The notes under the pieces: generated by a model
What the model was told of the DNA's origin: nothing
The model's input: the letters and a program-made list of their open reading frames with translations, nothing else
Database searches by the model: none
Position numbers and translations under genes: made by a program
Assembly (NCBI GenBank): GCA_947496865.1
Contig: CANMEE010000002.1
Span: 1,261,825-1,325,824 of the forward strand
Source of the DNA: an uncultured Sphingomonadaceae bacterium
GTDB lineage: Bacteria > Pseudomonadota > Alphaproteobacteria > Sphingomonadales > Sphingomonadaceae
DNA length: 64,000 nt
Direction: 5' to 3'
Shown: piece by piece, positions 15,051 to 22,257 of the stretch
How positions within the stretch are numbered: position 1 is the first letter of the stretch
How the letters are laid out: each line of letters starts with the position of its first letter

Positions 15051-17204
15051 ATGCCAAAGAGTAAGTTTTTGCTATCAACCGCCCTTCTCGTCGCATCTTC
15101 CACATCTGCTTTTGCCCAAACGGCGACAGCTCAAAGCGAATCGGAATCATCGCAGGAGCGCGGCAGTGTCGATGATTTCCACAATAACGATGCGATTGTC
15201 GTCACGGCCCCCTATCTTGATAGGCTGGATATTTTAGCCGGCACGTCCGTTCTGACAGGCGATCAACTGACCAACGATTTGCGCGGACAAATTGGCGACA
15301 GCCTGACCAAATTGCCTGGCATTTCTTCGACCAGCTTTGCACCGGGATCTTCGCGACCCGTGTTGCGCGGCTTTCAAGGACCACGGGTACGGGTTCTCAC
15401 CGATGGTATCGGCGCGCTGGATGCATCCAACACGTCAGTGGATCATGCTGTAACCATTGACCCGCTAACCGCCCAGAGTATCGAGGTCCTGCGCGGACCA
15501 GCCGTATTGTTGTTCGGCGGTGACGCCATCGGCGGCGCGGTCAATGTGATCGACAAACGTATCCCGCGCGATGTGCCCGAAGAGGCTTTCCACCTCGATG
15601 CGGTTGGCGGCTATGGTAGCGCGGCCAATGACTATAGCATCGGCGGATCGCTTGATGTGCCGCTGACCGATTCTTTGGTTTTCCACATTAACGGCGCCTA
15701 TCGCGATACGGATGATGTCGATATTTCCGGTTTCGTGCTCGCTCCAGAACTGCGTAATGAAGTGCTCGCTCAAGTCGCCGAAGAGACCGAGGAAGGCAAT
15801 CTCGACGAGGCAGCAGAATTGACGGAAACCGCCAATCAGCGTGGCACGATTGCCAATACGGCCAGCCGCACAGTCAGCGCGGCCACCGGCCTCGCCTACA
15901 TTACTGACGGCGGCAACATCGGTTTTTCTGTAAGCTATTATGACACAGATTACGGCGTACCATCTCGTCCCGGAGCGGAACATGGTCATGGCGACGAAGA
16001 CGCGGGTGGAGAAGAAGAAGAAGAGGAAGGTCCGGTTACCATTGGCTTGGAACAAATTCGTGCGGACTTGCGCGCGGGCGTCAATCTCGGCGATGGTTTC
16101 TTTGAAGCGCTCAACATCCGCGCAGGCTATTCAGATTACGAGCATACCGAATTTGAAGGGGATGAAATCGGCACCGTATTTACTGTCGAAGGTATCGAAG
16201 CCCGAGCAGAACTGGTTCAAAACGAGCGGAATGGCTGGCGTGGTGTGATCGGCACACAATTTTTGGCGCGCGATTTCAATGCCATTGGTGCCGAAGCCTT
16301 TGTTCCGAAGAACACCGTTGAAAGCATTGCTTTGTTCACTATTCAAGAAATTGATCTCGGTAATTTCGAAGTTGAGGTGGCGGGCCGCTATGACAGCACC
16401 AATATCTCATCTAATGCCGTTAACTTCGATCGCAGTTTCGACAGCTTGTCCGGCGCCCTAGGTTTTGCCTATGCCCCAGATGACAGCCCCCTTAAAGTTG
16501 GCGTTAATCTATCGCGATCAGAGCGTGCGCCATCACCCGAAGAGTTGCTATCCGACGGCCCCCATATTGCCACTCAGGCATTTGAAATCGGAAATCCAAA
16601 TTTCACGACCGAAAAAAGCTGGGGCGGTGAATTATATGCGCGTTGGAATTCAGACGATATCCAGTTGAGCGCGACGGTTTATGCCAATTTCTTTGATGAT
16701 TATATCTTTGAGACCGAGACCGGTGAAGAAGAAGATGGATTGCCCGTTTTCCAATTTTTCCAACAGGATGCGACCTATTATGGCTTTGAAGCCTCCGCAT
16801 CTTTCGTTGTCGCCCGTGCTGGCGGGTTTGAGTTCGTCACCGACGGGGTTGCCGACTATGTCCGGGCGAAAGTCACGGATGGCGGCGGCCCCGTTCCGCG
16901 TATTCCGCCCTTGCGGTTGCTTGGCGGGATCGGAGCGCAAAGCGATGCAATAGACTTACGCGCTGAGCTCGAATGGTCAGATAGTCAGAATCGCGTTTCA
17001 GCTTTTGAAACCCCGACCGACAGCTTTACAATGGTCAATGCTTCTGCGGCTTGGCGACCATTGGGTAAAGACGGCGGCGTGACCTTACTCGCATCGGCGA
17101 ATAATATTTTTAATGTGAACGCGCGCCGTCATGCCTCGTTCACGAAAGATTTTGTACCGCTTGCAGGACGTGATATTCGTATCAGCGCAAAATTTAGTTT
17201 TTAG
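15051..17204 (+). CDS. TonB-dependent outer-membrane receptor, ZnuD-like
   Basis: This 717-residue receptor has a signal peptide (STALLVASSTSAFAQ), a TonB-box-like DAIVVTAPYLD near residue 45, and a plug domain (PGISSTSFAPGSSRPVLRG, VDHAVTIDPLTAQSIEVLRGP). A 22-strand barrel ends in the aromatic RISAKFSF. An extracellular-type loop near residue 308 contains the metal-binding-like stretch HGHGDEDAGGEEEEEEG, similar in style to the His/Asp/Glu loops of ZnuD zinc receptors. A DSxxFxxNADYR-like VFHINGAYRDTDD segment near 223 is also common in that subgroup. It would import zinc or a chelate using TonB energy. Two entericidin genes follow closely. The substrate is inference; the receptor class is certain. 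Confidence 0.88.
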   Translation: MPKSKFLLSTALLVASSTSAFAQTATAQSESESSQERGSVDDFHNNDAIVVTAPYLDRLDILAGTSVLTGDQLTNDLRGQIGDSLTKLPGISSTSFAPGSSRPVLRGFQGPRVRVLTDGIGALDASNTSVDHAVTIDPLTAQSIEVLRGPAVLLFGGDAIGGAVNVIDKRIPRDVPEEAFHLDAVGGYGSAANDYSIGGSLDVPLTDSLVFHINGAYRDTDDVDISGFVLAPELRNEVLAQVAEETEEGNLDEAAELTETANQRGTIANTASRTVSAATGLAYITDGGNIGFSVSYYDTDYGVPSRPGAEHGHGDEDAGGEEEEEEGPVTIGLEQIRADLRAGVNLGDGFFEALNIRAGYSDYEHTEFEGDEIGTVFTVEGIEARAELVQNERNGWRGVIGTQFLARDFNAIGAEAFVPKNTVESIALFTIQEIDLGNFEVEVAGRYDSTNISSNAVNFDRSFDSLSGALGFAYAPDDSPLKVGVNLSRSERAPSPEELLSDGPHIATQAFEIGNPNFTTEKSWGGELYARWNSDDIQLSATVYANFFDDYIFETETGEEEDGLPVFQFFQQDATYYGFEASASFVVARAGGFEFVTDGVADYVRAKVTDGGGPVPRIPPLRLLGGIGAQSDAIDLRAELEWSDSQNRVSAFETPTDSFTMVNASAAWRPLGKDGGVTLLASANNIFNVNARRHASFTKDFVPLAGRDIRISAKFSF

Positions 17205-17215
17205 CGGAAATCCTG

Positions 17216-17259
17216 GGTAACTCCATGTTTCTGCTGAAAACGCAGGATCAGGAGTTACC
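17216..17259 (+). promoter_or_regulatory. Stem-loop covering the ribosome-binding site of the first entericidin gene
   Basis: GGTAACTCC (17216-17224) is perfectly complementary to GGAGTTACC (17251-17259). Inside the loop CTGC/GCAG can form a second short stem. The right arm contains GGAG, the ribosome-binding site 8 bases before the ATG at 17263, so the folded RNA would hide it. There is no T-run, so this is not an ordinary terminator of the receptor gene. Confidence 0.6.
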
Positions 17260-17262
17260 ATA

Positions 17263-17388
17263 ATGGGAAAAATAATCACTTCCATAATCCTCTCAGCAGC
17301 ATTGTTGCTGGGCGCGTGCAACACTGTGCAAGGTGTCGGGGATGATATTAAATCCGTCGGCAAAGCCGGCGAACGGGCAATCGATTAA
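17263..17388 (+). CDS. Entericidin A/B family lipoprotein, copy 1 (41 aa)
   Basis: This gene is too short for the ORF track. It translates as a 41-residue lipoprotein: MGKIITSIILSAALLLGAC signal with lipobox LGAC, then NTVQGVGDDIKSVGKAGERAID. The NTxxGxGxDI...G...I pattern is that of the entericidin EcnA/EcnB family, small amphipathic lipoproteins of the cell envelope; in E. coli EcnA/EcnB form an antidote/toxin pair. An AGGAG site lies 8 bases upstream, within a hairpin. A second, near-identical gene follows after 23 bases. Which copy, if either, acts as toxin or antidote cannot be told; the mature parts differ mainly by charge. Confidence 0.82.
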   Translation: MGKIITSIILSAALLLGACNTVQGVGDDIKSVGKAGERAID

Positions 17389-17411
17389 TCCCCATCATCA
17401 GGAGAAGAACC

Positions 17412-17537
17412 ATGCGCAAGATTTTGGCATCATTGATCATTTCATCGACCCTTGTTCTGGCAGCCTGCAATACGGTGCAGGGCGTTGGTCAAGATATTGA
17501 ATCAGTTGGTCGTGCCGGTGAAGACGCGATAAATTAG
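17412..17537 (+). CDS. Entericidin A/B family lipoprotein, copy 2 (41 aa)
   Basis: A tandem paralogue of the preceding gene, also absent from the track: MRKILASLIISSTLVLAAC signal (lipobox LAAC) followed by NTVQGVGQDIESVGRAGEDAIN. Compared with copy 1 it is more acidic (Q/D, E/K, D/R changes). GGAGAAGAACC precedes the ATG. Its stop codon overlaps the tatC stop by 4 bases, tail to tail. Same length and spacing as copy 1 indicate local duplication. Entericidin-like genes often occur singly or in pairs in this order; their function outside enterobacteria is not established. Confidence 0.82.
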   Translation: MRKILASLIISSTLVLAACNTVQGVGQDIESVGRAGEDAIN

Positions 17538-18313
17538 GAAGCGGCCTCAGCCTTGGCGCGCTTGCGCTCGGTGAACCACATAATCGCCAGTGAGACTTCG
17601 TAAAGCAGTATGAGCGGTATGCCGAGCAGGAATTGGGACACCACGTCCGGTGGCGTCAAGATCGCCGCTAGGACAAAGGCTCCCACGACCATGTAGCGGC
17701 GCAAACCCTTTAACTGTTCGCGCGTAACAAGTCCTGCGCGGTTAAGCAGCAACAGCAATACCGGCAATTGGAAACAAACGCCAAAGGCCAATATGAAACG
17801 CATCACCAGATCAAGATAGTCGCCCATGGCCGGCAACGCTTCTTGTGTCATGCCGCCGACTTCCCCCTCAAATCCAAGGAAAAATCGGAACGCGGTAGGC
17901 ATCACGATATAATAGGCAAGCGCAGCACCTGCTGCAAACAGGATGGGCGTCGCGAATAGGAATGGCAAAAACGCCTTTTTCTCGTTCGCGTAGAGCCCTG
18001 GCGCGACGAAGGACCAAAGCTGGTTGGATATAACCGGAAAAGCGAGCAAAAAAGCGGCGAACATGGCCACTTTAATCTCGACGAAAAATGCCTCGTAAAG
18101 CTTGGTATAAACAAGCTTACCTTCACCGGGGGGAAAAGCATCTGTGAGCGGCACAACCAGCATGCCGAATATCTGGTCGGCAAAATAGAAGCTGATTGCA
18201 AAAGCAATAACCAAAGCAACCACCGCCCAAACGAGGCGCTGGCGCAGTTCGATTAAATGTTCGATCAACGGCGCTTTGCTGTCTTCGATATCAGGCGCGG
18301 ATTGCTCGTTCAT
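17534..18313 (-). CDS. tatC: Sec-independent protein translocase subunit TatC
   Basis: The 259-residue polytopic membrane protein has the TatC hallmarks: APLIEHLIELRQRLVW at the N-terminus (the E/L-R-R substrate-binding face), SNQLWSFVAPGLYANEKK near residue 95 and six membrane segments. The later part includes PPDVVSQFLLGIPLILLYE. TatC recognises the twin-arginine signal and, with TatB, forms the receptor that exports folded proteins. Its start overlaps the tatB stop by 4 bases (ATGA), so the two are translationally coupled. The charged tail TERKRAKAEAAS is cytoplasmic. The length is normal. Confidence 0.97.
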   Translation of the reverse strand: MNEQSAPDIEDSKAPLIEHLIELRQRLVWAVVALVIAFAISFYFADQIFGMLVVPLTDAFPPGEGKLVYTKLYEAFFVEIKVAMFAAFLLAFPVISNQLWSFVAPGLYANEKKAFLPFLFATPILFAAGAALAYYIVMPTAFRFFLGFEGEVGGMTQEALPAMGDYLDLVMRFILAFGVCFQLPVLLLLLNRAGLVTREQLKGLRRYMVVGAFVLAAILTPPDVVSQFLLGIPLILLYEVSLAIMWFTERKRAKAEAAS

Positions 18314-18681
18314 TCGCCCGATTTCTCTGATGGTTTTTCAGGTATCGTTTCATCCAACGGTAGATTCGCTTGACCAGACTCGCTCTGGCTTTTTCCCGTT
18401 GGCGGCCCGTCTAAGGGTTCCATCTGCGGCTCATCCTCAGAAACCGTCGGATGTTCGAGCATGATCCGTTCATTCTCGGACGCCCATTTCTTTTCCATTT
18501 CCTGCAATTCGGCCTCACGAACCATCGCGTCAAAGCCCGTGCGAAAATTGCCCATTACGCCGCGTGCCTTAGCCATCCAGCGACCTGCTGTGGCAAGCGC
18601 GCGCGGCAGCTCTTTCGGGCCGATCACCACAATCGCAATAATCACGATAATCGCGATCTCTGAGATGGAAAGGTCAAACAT
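18310..18681 (-). CDS. tatB: Sec-independent protein translocase subunit TatB
   Basis: This 123-residue protein has one N-terminal membrane helix followed by an amphipathic helix: MFDLSISEIAIIVIIAIVVIGPKELPRAL, with the E and the GPKELP hinge characteristic of TatB. The C-terminal half is acidic and disordered (EDEPQMEPLDGPP). TatB couples signal-peptide recognition by TatC to TatA recruitment. It lies between tatA and tatC in the usual order, 42 bases after tatA. No anomalies. Confidence 0.96.
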   Translation of the reverse strand: MFDLSISEIAIIVIIAIVVIGPKELPRALATAGRWMAKARGVMGNFRTGFDAMVREAELQEMEKKWASENERIMLEHPTVSEDEPQMEPLDGPPTGKSQSESGQANLPLDETIPEKPSEKSGE

Positions 18682-18723
18682 ATCTGTGCGCCCCTAGGTC
18701 TCGCCTAGATCAGCGAACCAGCC

Positions 18724-18951
18724 TTAACCGGCTGTCTTGTCGGATGTGGTGGCTTTATCTGCGCTGGCATCCACTGGTTTGCTGTCAATCTGGGCAGAAG
18801 CTTTTACGCTTTCCTCTTCCTCGGTAATGCCTTTTTTGAAGGACTTAATGCCTTTACCGACATCACCCATCATCTCCGAAATTCGGCCGCGACCGAACAG
18901 GATTAGCACCAAAGCTGCTACAATTAAAATCTGCCAAATACTCGGTTGCAT
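18724..18951 (-). CDS. tatA: Sec-independent protein translocase subunit TatA
   Basis: This 75-residue protein has the TatA plan: a single helix [22 protein letters not shown] with the FGRGR hinge, an amphipathic helix [19 protein letters not shown], then a short polar tail. TatA oligomers form the translocating element. It starts 28 bases after the scpB stop on the same strand, so the scp and tat genes probably share transcripts, an arrangement common in alphaproteobacteria. Confidence 0.96.
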   Translation of the reverse strand: MQPSIWQILIVAALVLILFGRGRISEMMGDVGKGIKSFKKGITEEEESVKASAQIDSKPVDASADKATTSDKTAG

Positions 18952-18979
18952 CGAAAATCTCCTGATCTAAGCCTTATAC

Positions 18980-19687
18980 TTAAGCGCTTTCCGCCTCATT
19001 TTCCAGTGAGTCGGCGGCATCATCGCCATTTTCTTCTAGACCATCTTCGTTAAGCTGTTGTTCCAGCGGCAATTCATCCTCTGCCTCCATCTCAAGCCGT
19101 TCCAGCGCTAAGTCGACCGGATCAAGCAATCCGGCGGCTTTCAAGTCATCAATGCCCGGCAATTCCTTACGACTTTGCAAGCCAAAGTGAGTCAGGAATT
19201 CTGCTGTTGTGGCATAAATAAGCGGGCGCCCCGGCACTTCACGCCGGCCTGCCGGACGGACCCAGCCCGCCTCCATCAGCACATCAAGCGTGCCTTTGGC
19301 AACTTGAACGCCGCGTATAGCTTCGATTTCGGCACGGCTAACAGGCTCATGATACGCAATAATCGCCAATGTTTCCATTCCGGCACGGCTGAGCTTGCGA
19401 AGTTCGGCGCGTTCCCTGCGGAGCAAGTGCGACAGATCATGGGCGGTCTGGAAATGCCAACGCTCGCCGGTTTTGATCAGCGATATGCCACGCCCGGAAT
19501 AGTCGTTTTGCAAGTCGTTGAGCGCGGCGCGAATATCGACTTCTTCGCCGACATAGAGCTTGATATCGGCAACCGTCATGGGATGCTCCGAGGCGAATAA
19601 AGTCGCCTCAACGGCTCTAGTGCCCTCATCCATCTCGACGTTCATGCCCATGATCAGGTTGCGATCGGTTTTTTCTGGCTCATCCAT
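18980..19687 (-). CDS. scpB: Segregation and condensation protein B
   Basis: About 235 residues. The ATG at 19687 is preferred over the GTG one codon earlier; a further ATG (MNVEMDEGTRAVEATLF) is also possible, since conservation starts there. The core has two winged-helix domains: EGTRAVEATLFASEHPMTVADI, and LSRAGMETLAIIAYHEPVSRAEIEAIRGV, the family signature. ScpB dimers bind ScpA to form the kleisin complex of bacterial SMC condensin, which compacts and segregates the chromosome. The C-terminal 45 residues are acidic and disordered. Its start overlaps the 3' end of scpA, indicating coupling. Confidence 0.95.
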   Translation of the reverse strand: MDEPEKTDRNLIMGMNVEMDEGTRAVEATLFASEHPMTVADIKLYVGEEVDIRAALNDLQNDYSGRGISLIKTGERWHFQTAHDLSHLLRRERAELRKLSRAGMETLAIIAYHEPVSRAEIEAIRGVQVAKGTLDVLMEAGWVRPAGRREVPGRPLIYATTAEFLTHFGLQSRKELPGIDDLKAAGLLDPVDLALERLEMEAEDELPLEQQLNEDGLEENGDDAADSLENEAESA

Positions 19688-20459
19688 CACTGCTTGCTTT
19701 CAATTTTAAGGGCGCAAAGCTCTCTTCTTGACTGAGCACCAATTTTCCTTGGCGCGCCAGTTCAAGCGCCGCGACGAAACTTGAGGCCAGTGCGGATTTG
19801 CGCAATTGTGGTGGCGCTCCGGGTGGCAGAAACTCGCGAATGTCCATCCAGTCTATGGCCTCGCCAAGCATGAGCGACACCCGTGCCAAGGCGTCTTCCA
19901 AGGTCATGACCATGCGCTGTTTGACAATATGCACCGGCGGTACACTGCGCAATTTGACGCGGCCATAGGCAGAGATCAGGTCAAAATATTCCGCCTGCCA
20001 ATGGCGGTTTTTAACAACCCGCAAGCCTTCAGGCGCCCCGCGGGGAAAAACATCGCGACCGATGCGGTCACGGGCGAGCAGCCGAGCACCAGCCTCCCGC
20101 ATCGCATTCAGCCGCTCCAACCGCATTTGCAGGCGCAGCGCCAATTCTTCGGGCGAAGGATCAATTTCAGGGTCTTTGGGTAGCAATAATCCCGATTTCA
20201 AATAGGTCAACCACGCCGCCATCACCAAATAATCTGCCGCCAGTTCGAGCTTCAAACTCTGCGCATCGGCGATATATTTCAGATATTGCTGAACCAGTTC
20301 CAGGATTGAAATTTCCCGCAAATCAACCTTTTGGTTGCGCGCCAATGCAAGCAACAGATCAAGCGGCCCTTCCCAGCCGTCGATATTCAATGTCAGCGAC
20401 GCATCTTCTTCAGCCGGCGTCGGCGGAAAGAAAAAGCGTTCAGGTTCCTCGTCTGCCAT
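19680..20459 (-). CDS. scpA: Segregation and condensation protein A (kleisin)
   Basis: 259 residues from the ATG at 20459; the track used a TTG one codon earlier. The conserved N-terminal kleisin motif is LTLNIDGWEGPLDLLLALARNQKVDLREISI near residue 25, and the C-terminal winged helix contains EDALARVSLMLGEAIDW and SSFVAALELARQGKL. ScpA bridges SMC heads with ScpB. Its start overlaps the nagZ stop by one base (TGATG), so nagZ, scpA and scpB are a coupled set. Confidence 0.96.
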   Translation of the reverse strand: MADEEPERFFFPPTPAEEDASLTLNIDGWEGPLDLLLALARNQKVDLREISILELVQQYLKYIADAQSLKLELAADYLVMAAWLTYLKSGLLLPKDPEIDPSPEELALRLQMRLERLNAMREAGARLLARDRIGRDVFPRGAPEGLRVVKNRHWQAEYFDLISAYGRVKLRSVPPVHIVKQRMVMTLEDALARVSLMLGEAIDWMDIREFLPPGAPPQLRKSALASSFVAALELARQGKLVLSQEESFAPLKLKASSDG

Positions 20460-21466
20460 CAAGCCGCCGCCAACAGGGCATCTCGACGGGACAATAGATC
20501 CGCTACTTCCACTGGTTCAATGGCGGCGTCCAAGGTCGCCATCGCCTTATCGAGCCGCGTTCGGGAAAGGCTGCTAATCTCACCAAGCAGATCCGCAATG
20601 CCGATCATTTCGTCCATCCGGCCCCAGCAATTCAGCGCAATGTCGCAACCCGCGGCAACCACATCACGGGCGCGTTCGGGCACTTCGCCTTTCAACGCCT
20701 TCATGTCGAGATCATCAGAGAATAACAGTCCGTCAAAACCGATAGACCCGCGAATAATATCCTCAATAACTATCGGTGACAGGCTTGCGCAACGCTCAGC
20801 GTCCCAAGAGGTATAAACGATATGGGCCGTCATCCCCATTGGCGCGCCCGACAGCGACCGGAACGGTGCCAGATCGGTTTCCAGCTCTTCGGCAGATGCT
20901 GCCACTTTCGGTAATTCCATATGGCTATCGACCACGGCCCGGCCATGGCCCGGCATATGTTTGACGACGCTCACCGCGCCGCCCTTGGTCTGGCCATCAA
21001 TCACCGCACGCCCCAAAGCAGCCACTTGCATAGGCTCGCTACCCATGGCGCGATTACCAATGGCATCTACGGTTTCCGGCTGCCGGACATCCAACAAAGG
21101 TAGGCAATTGACAGTTATGCCCACTTCGCGGAGGCTTTCGGCAATCGCCTGTGCGTTAAGGCGTGCGGCCTCGATCGCGGTTGCGGGCGCAATATCATAA
21201 AGTTTGTCGAACGTTTCGCCGGGTGGAAATTTCGGCCAGATCGGTTTCTGCATCCGGGCAACGCGACCGCCTTCCTGATCGATCAGGATGGGTACGTCCT
21301 TGCGGCCATGGAGAACACGGAGCTCGTCAGTCAGCGCCCGCAGCTGTTCTTTACTCTCAACATTGCGGCCAAAAATAATATATCCGGCGGGGTCGCTTTC
21401 CTTGAAAAACGCTTTTTCATCAGCCGTCAGGCTTAATCCCGACATACCAAAAATAACCGGTTTCAT
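20459..21466 (-). CDS. nagZ: Beta-N-acetylhexosaminidase NagZ
   Basis: This 335-residue glycoside hydrolase family 3 enzyme is normal in length for NagZ. The signature KHMPGHGRAVVDSHMELP near residue 165 contains the Asp/His general acid-base dyad of bacterial GH3 NagZ. The nucleophile Asp is in LLFSDDLDMKAL near residue 247. Cytosolic NagZ removes GlcNAc from muropeptides during peptidoglycan recycling and feeds AmpR-type signalling where present. No signal peptide. It leads the nagZ-scpA-scpB-tat cluster, 123 bases after the SPOR gene. Confidence 0.95.
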   Translation of the reverse strand: MKPVIFGMSGLSLTADEKAFFKESDPAGYIIFGRNVESKEQLRALTDELRVLHGRKDVPILIDQEGGRVARMQKPIWPKFPPGETFDKLYDIAPATAIEAARLNAQAIAESLREVGITVNCLPLLDVRQPETVDAIGNRAMGSEPMQVAALGRAVIDGQTKGGAVSVVKHMPGHGRAVVDSHMELPKVAASAEELETDLAPFRSLSGAPMGMTAHIVYTSWDAERCASLSPIVIEDIIRGSIGFDGLLFSDDLDMKALKGEVPERARDVVAAGCDIALNCWGRMDEMIGIADLLGEISSLSRTRLDKAMATLDAAIEPVEVADLLSRRDALLAAA

Positions 21467-21589
21467 GATCTAACTCTACCCAATTTCACGCGAATACTCA
21501 CATAAAGATTATGCGGATATTTGGCAGGTCGGTAAAGCGGAAAGCGCCGTTGTCCACAGTGTTTCCCCGATTATCGCGATTTGAGCACC

Positions 21590-22228
21590 CTATTGCGGGA
21601 CGACAATACAGCTTTCGCCAGCCGCTTTCAGGCCGTTACAGACTTTCTGAGCCGCTGAAACATTGGCAGCAACCGCGTTGAGACGATAGATCGTACCGCC
21701 CTCGACAGAGCCCTGTACAATTTTCTTGGGCAAAGCGCCGATATCGGCAAAGCGGCGGCTGAAACCGGACCACGCGCTGTCGGCTTGCCCGGCTGAGCTG
21801 AACGCGCCAAGTTGAATCAACGCGCTACCGGCAGTTGATGGTGCTGTAGATGCGGTCTTTTTAATAGGCGTTTCCACGGGCGGAGCCGTACCCAGCTTTC
21901 CCGCAGTACCTTGTCCTTCAGAAGCGGCAAAACTGGCATCGCCTTCGCCTTCAAACTTCCTGGCCTGCGGATCGTCAGGACGCACTTTATAGTCACCTTC
22001 TTGCGCAGCAATCAGCGTGCCGTCGCCACTGAGCCCGCCGGCGTCGCGATTCTGCATCCAGTAGATGCCGCCCACAATCGCGGCGAGCAACGCTATGCCC
22101 AAGCCAATAAACAAGGCGACACGAATGGGAGAATATTCGTCTTCGGCATCGTAATCTTCGGCCGATTCCAGCCAAGGCAAACGATTTTCATCGTCCAGGT
22201 CCAAACCATCGCTATTCACATCAGACAT
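21590..22228 (-). CDS. SPOR-domain membrane protein
   Basis: About 212 residues from the ATG at 22228 (MSDVNSDGL; the track start is a TTG). An acidic cytoplasmic N-terminus is followed by a membrane helix VALFIGLGIALLAAIVGGIYWM near residue 38, a disordered periplasmic linker, and a C-terminal SPOR domain (ALIQLGAFSSAGQADSAWSGFSRRF ... ESCIVVP). SPOR domains bind denuded glycan strands at the division septum. It sits between argS and nagZ, a common alphaproteobacterial order that ties it to envelope growth. The two cysteines in the SPOR domain (KVCNG, ESCIV) could pair. Confidence 0.9.
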   Translation of the reverse strand: MSDVNSDGLDLDDENRLPWLESAEDYDAEDEYSPIRVALFIGLGIALLAAIVGGIYWMQNRDAGGLSGDGTLIAAQEGDYKVRPDDPQARKFEGEGDASFAASEGQGTAGKLGTAPPVETPIKKTASTAPSTAGSALIQLGAFSSAGQADSAWSGFSRRFADIGALPKKIVQGSVEGGTIYRLNAVAANVSAAQKVCNGLKAAGESCIVVPQ

Positions 22229-22257
22229 ACTCAACCCCGTAAACTATTTTTGAGCGC

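Noticed and set aside
15465-16055. 196-aa minus-strand ORF
   Set aside because: Lies fully antisense in the TonB receptor gene.
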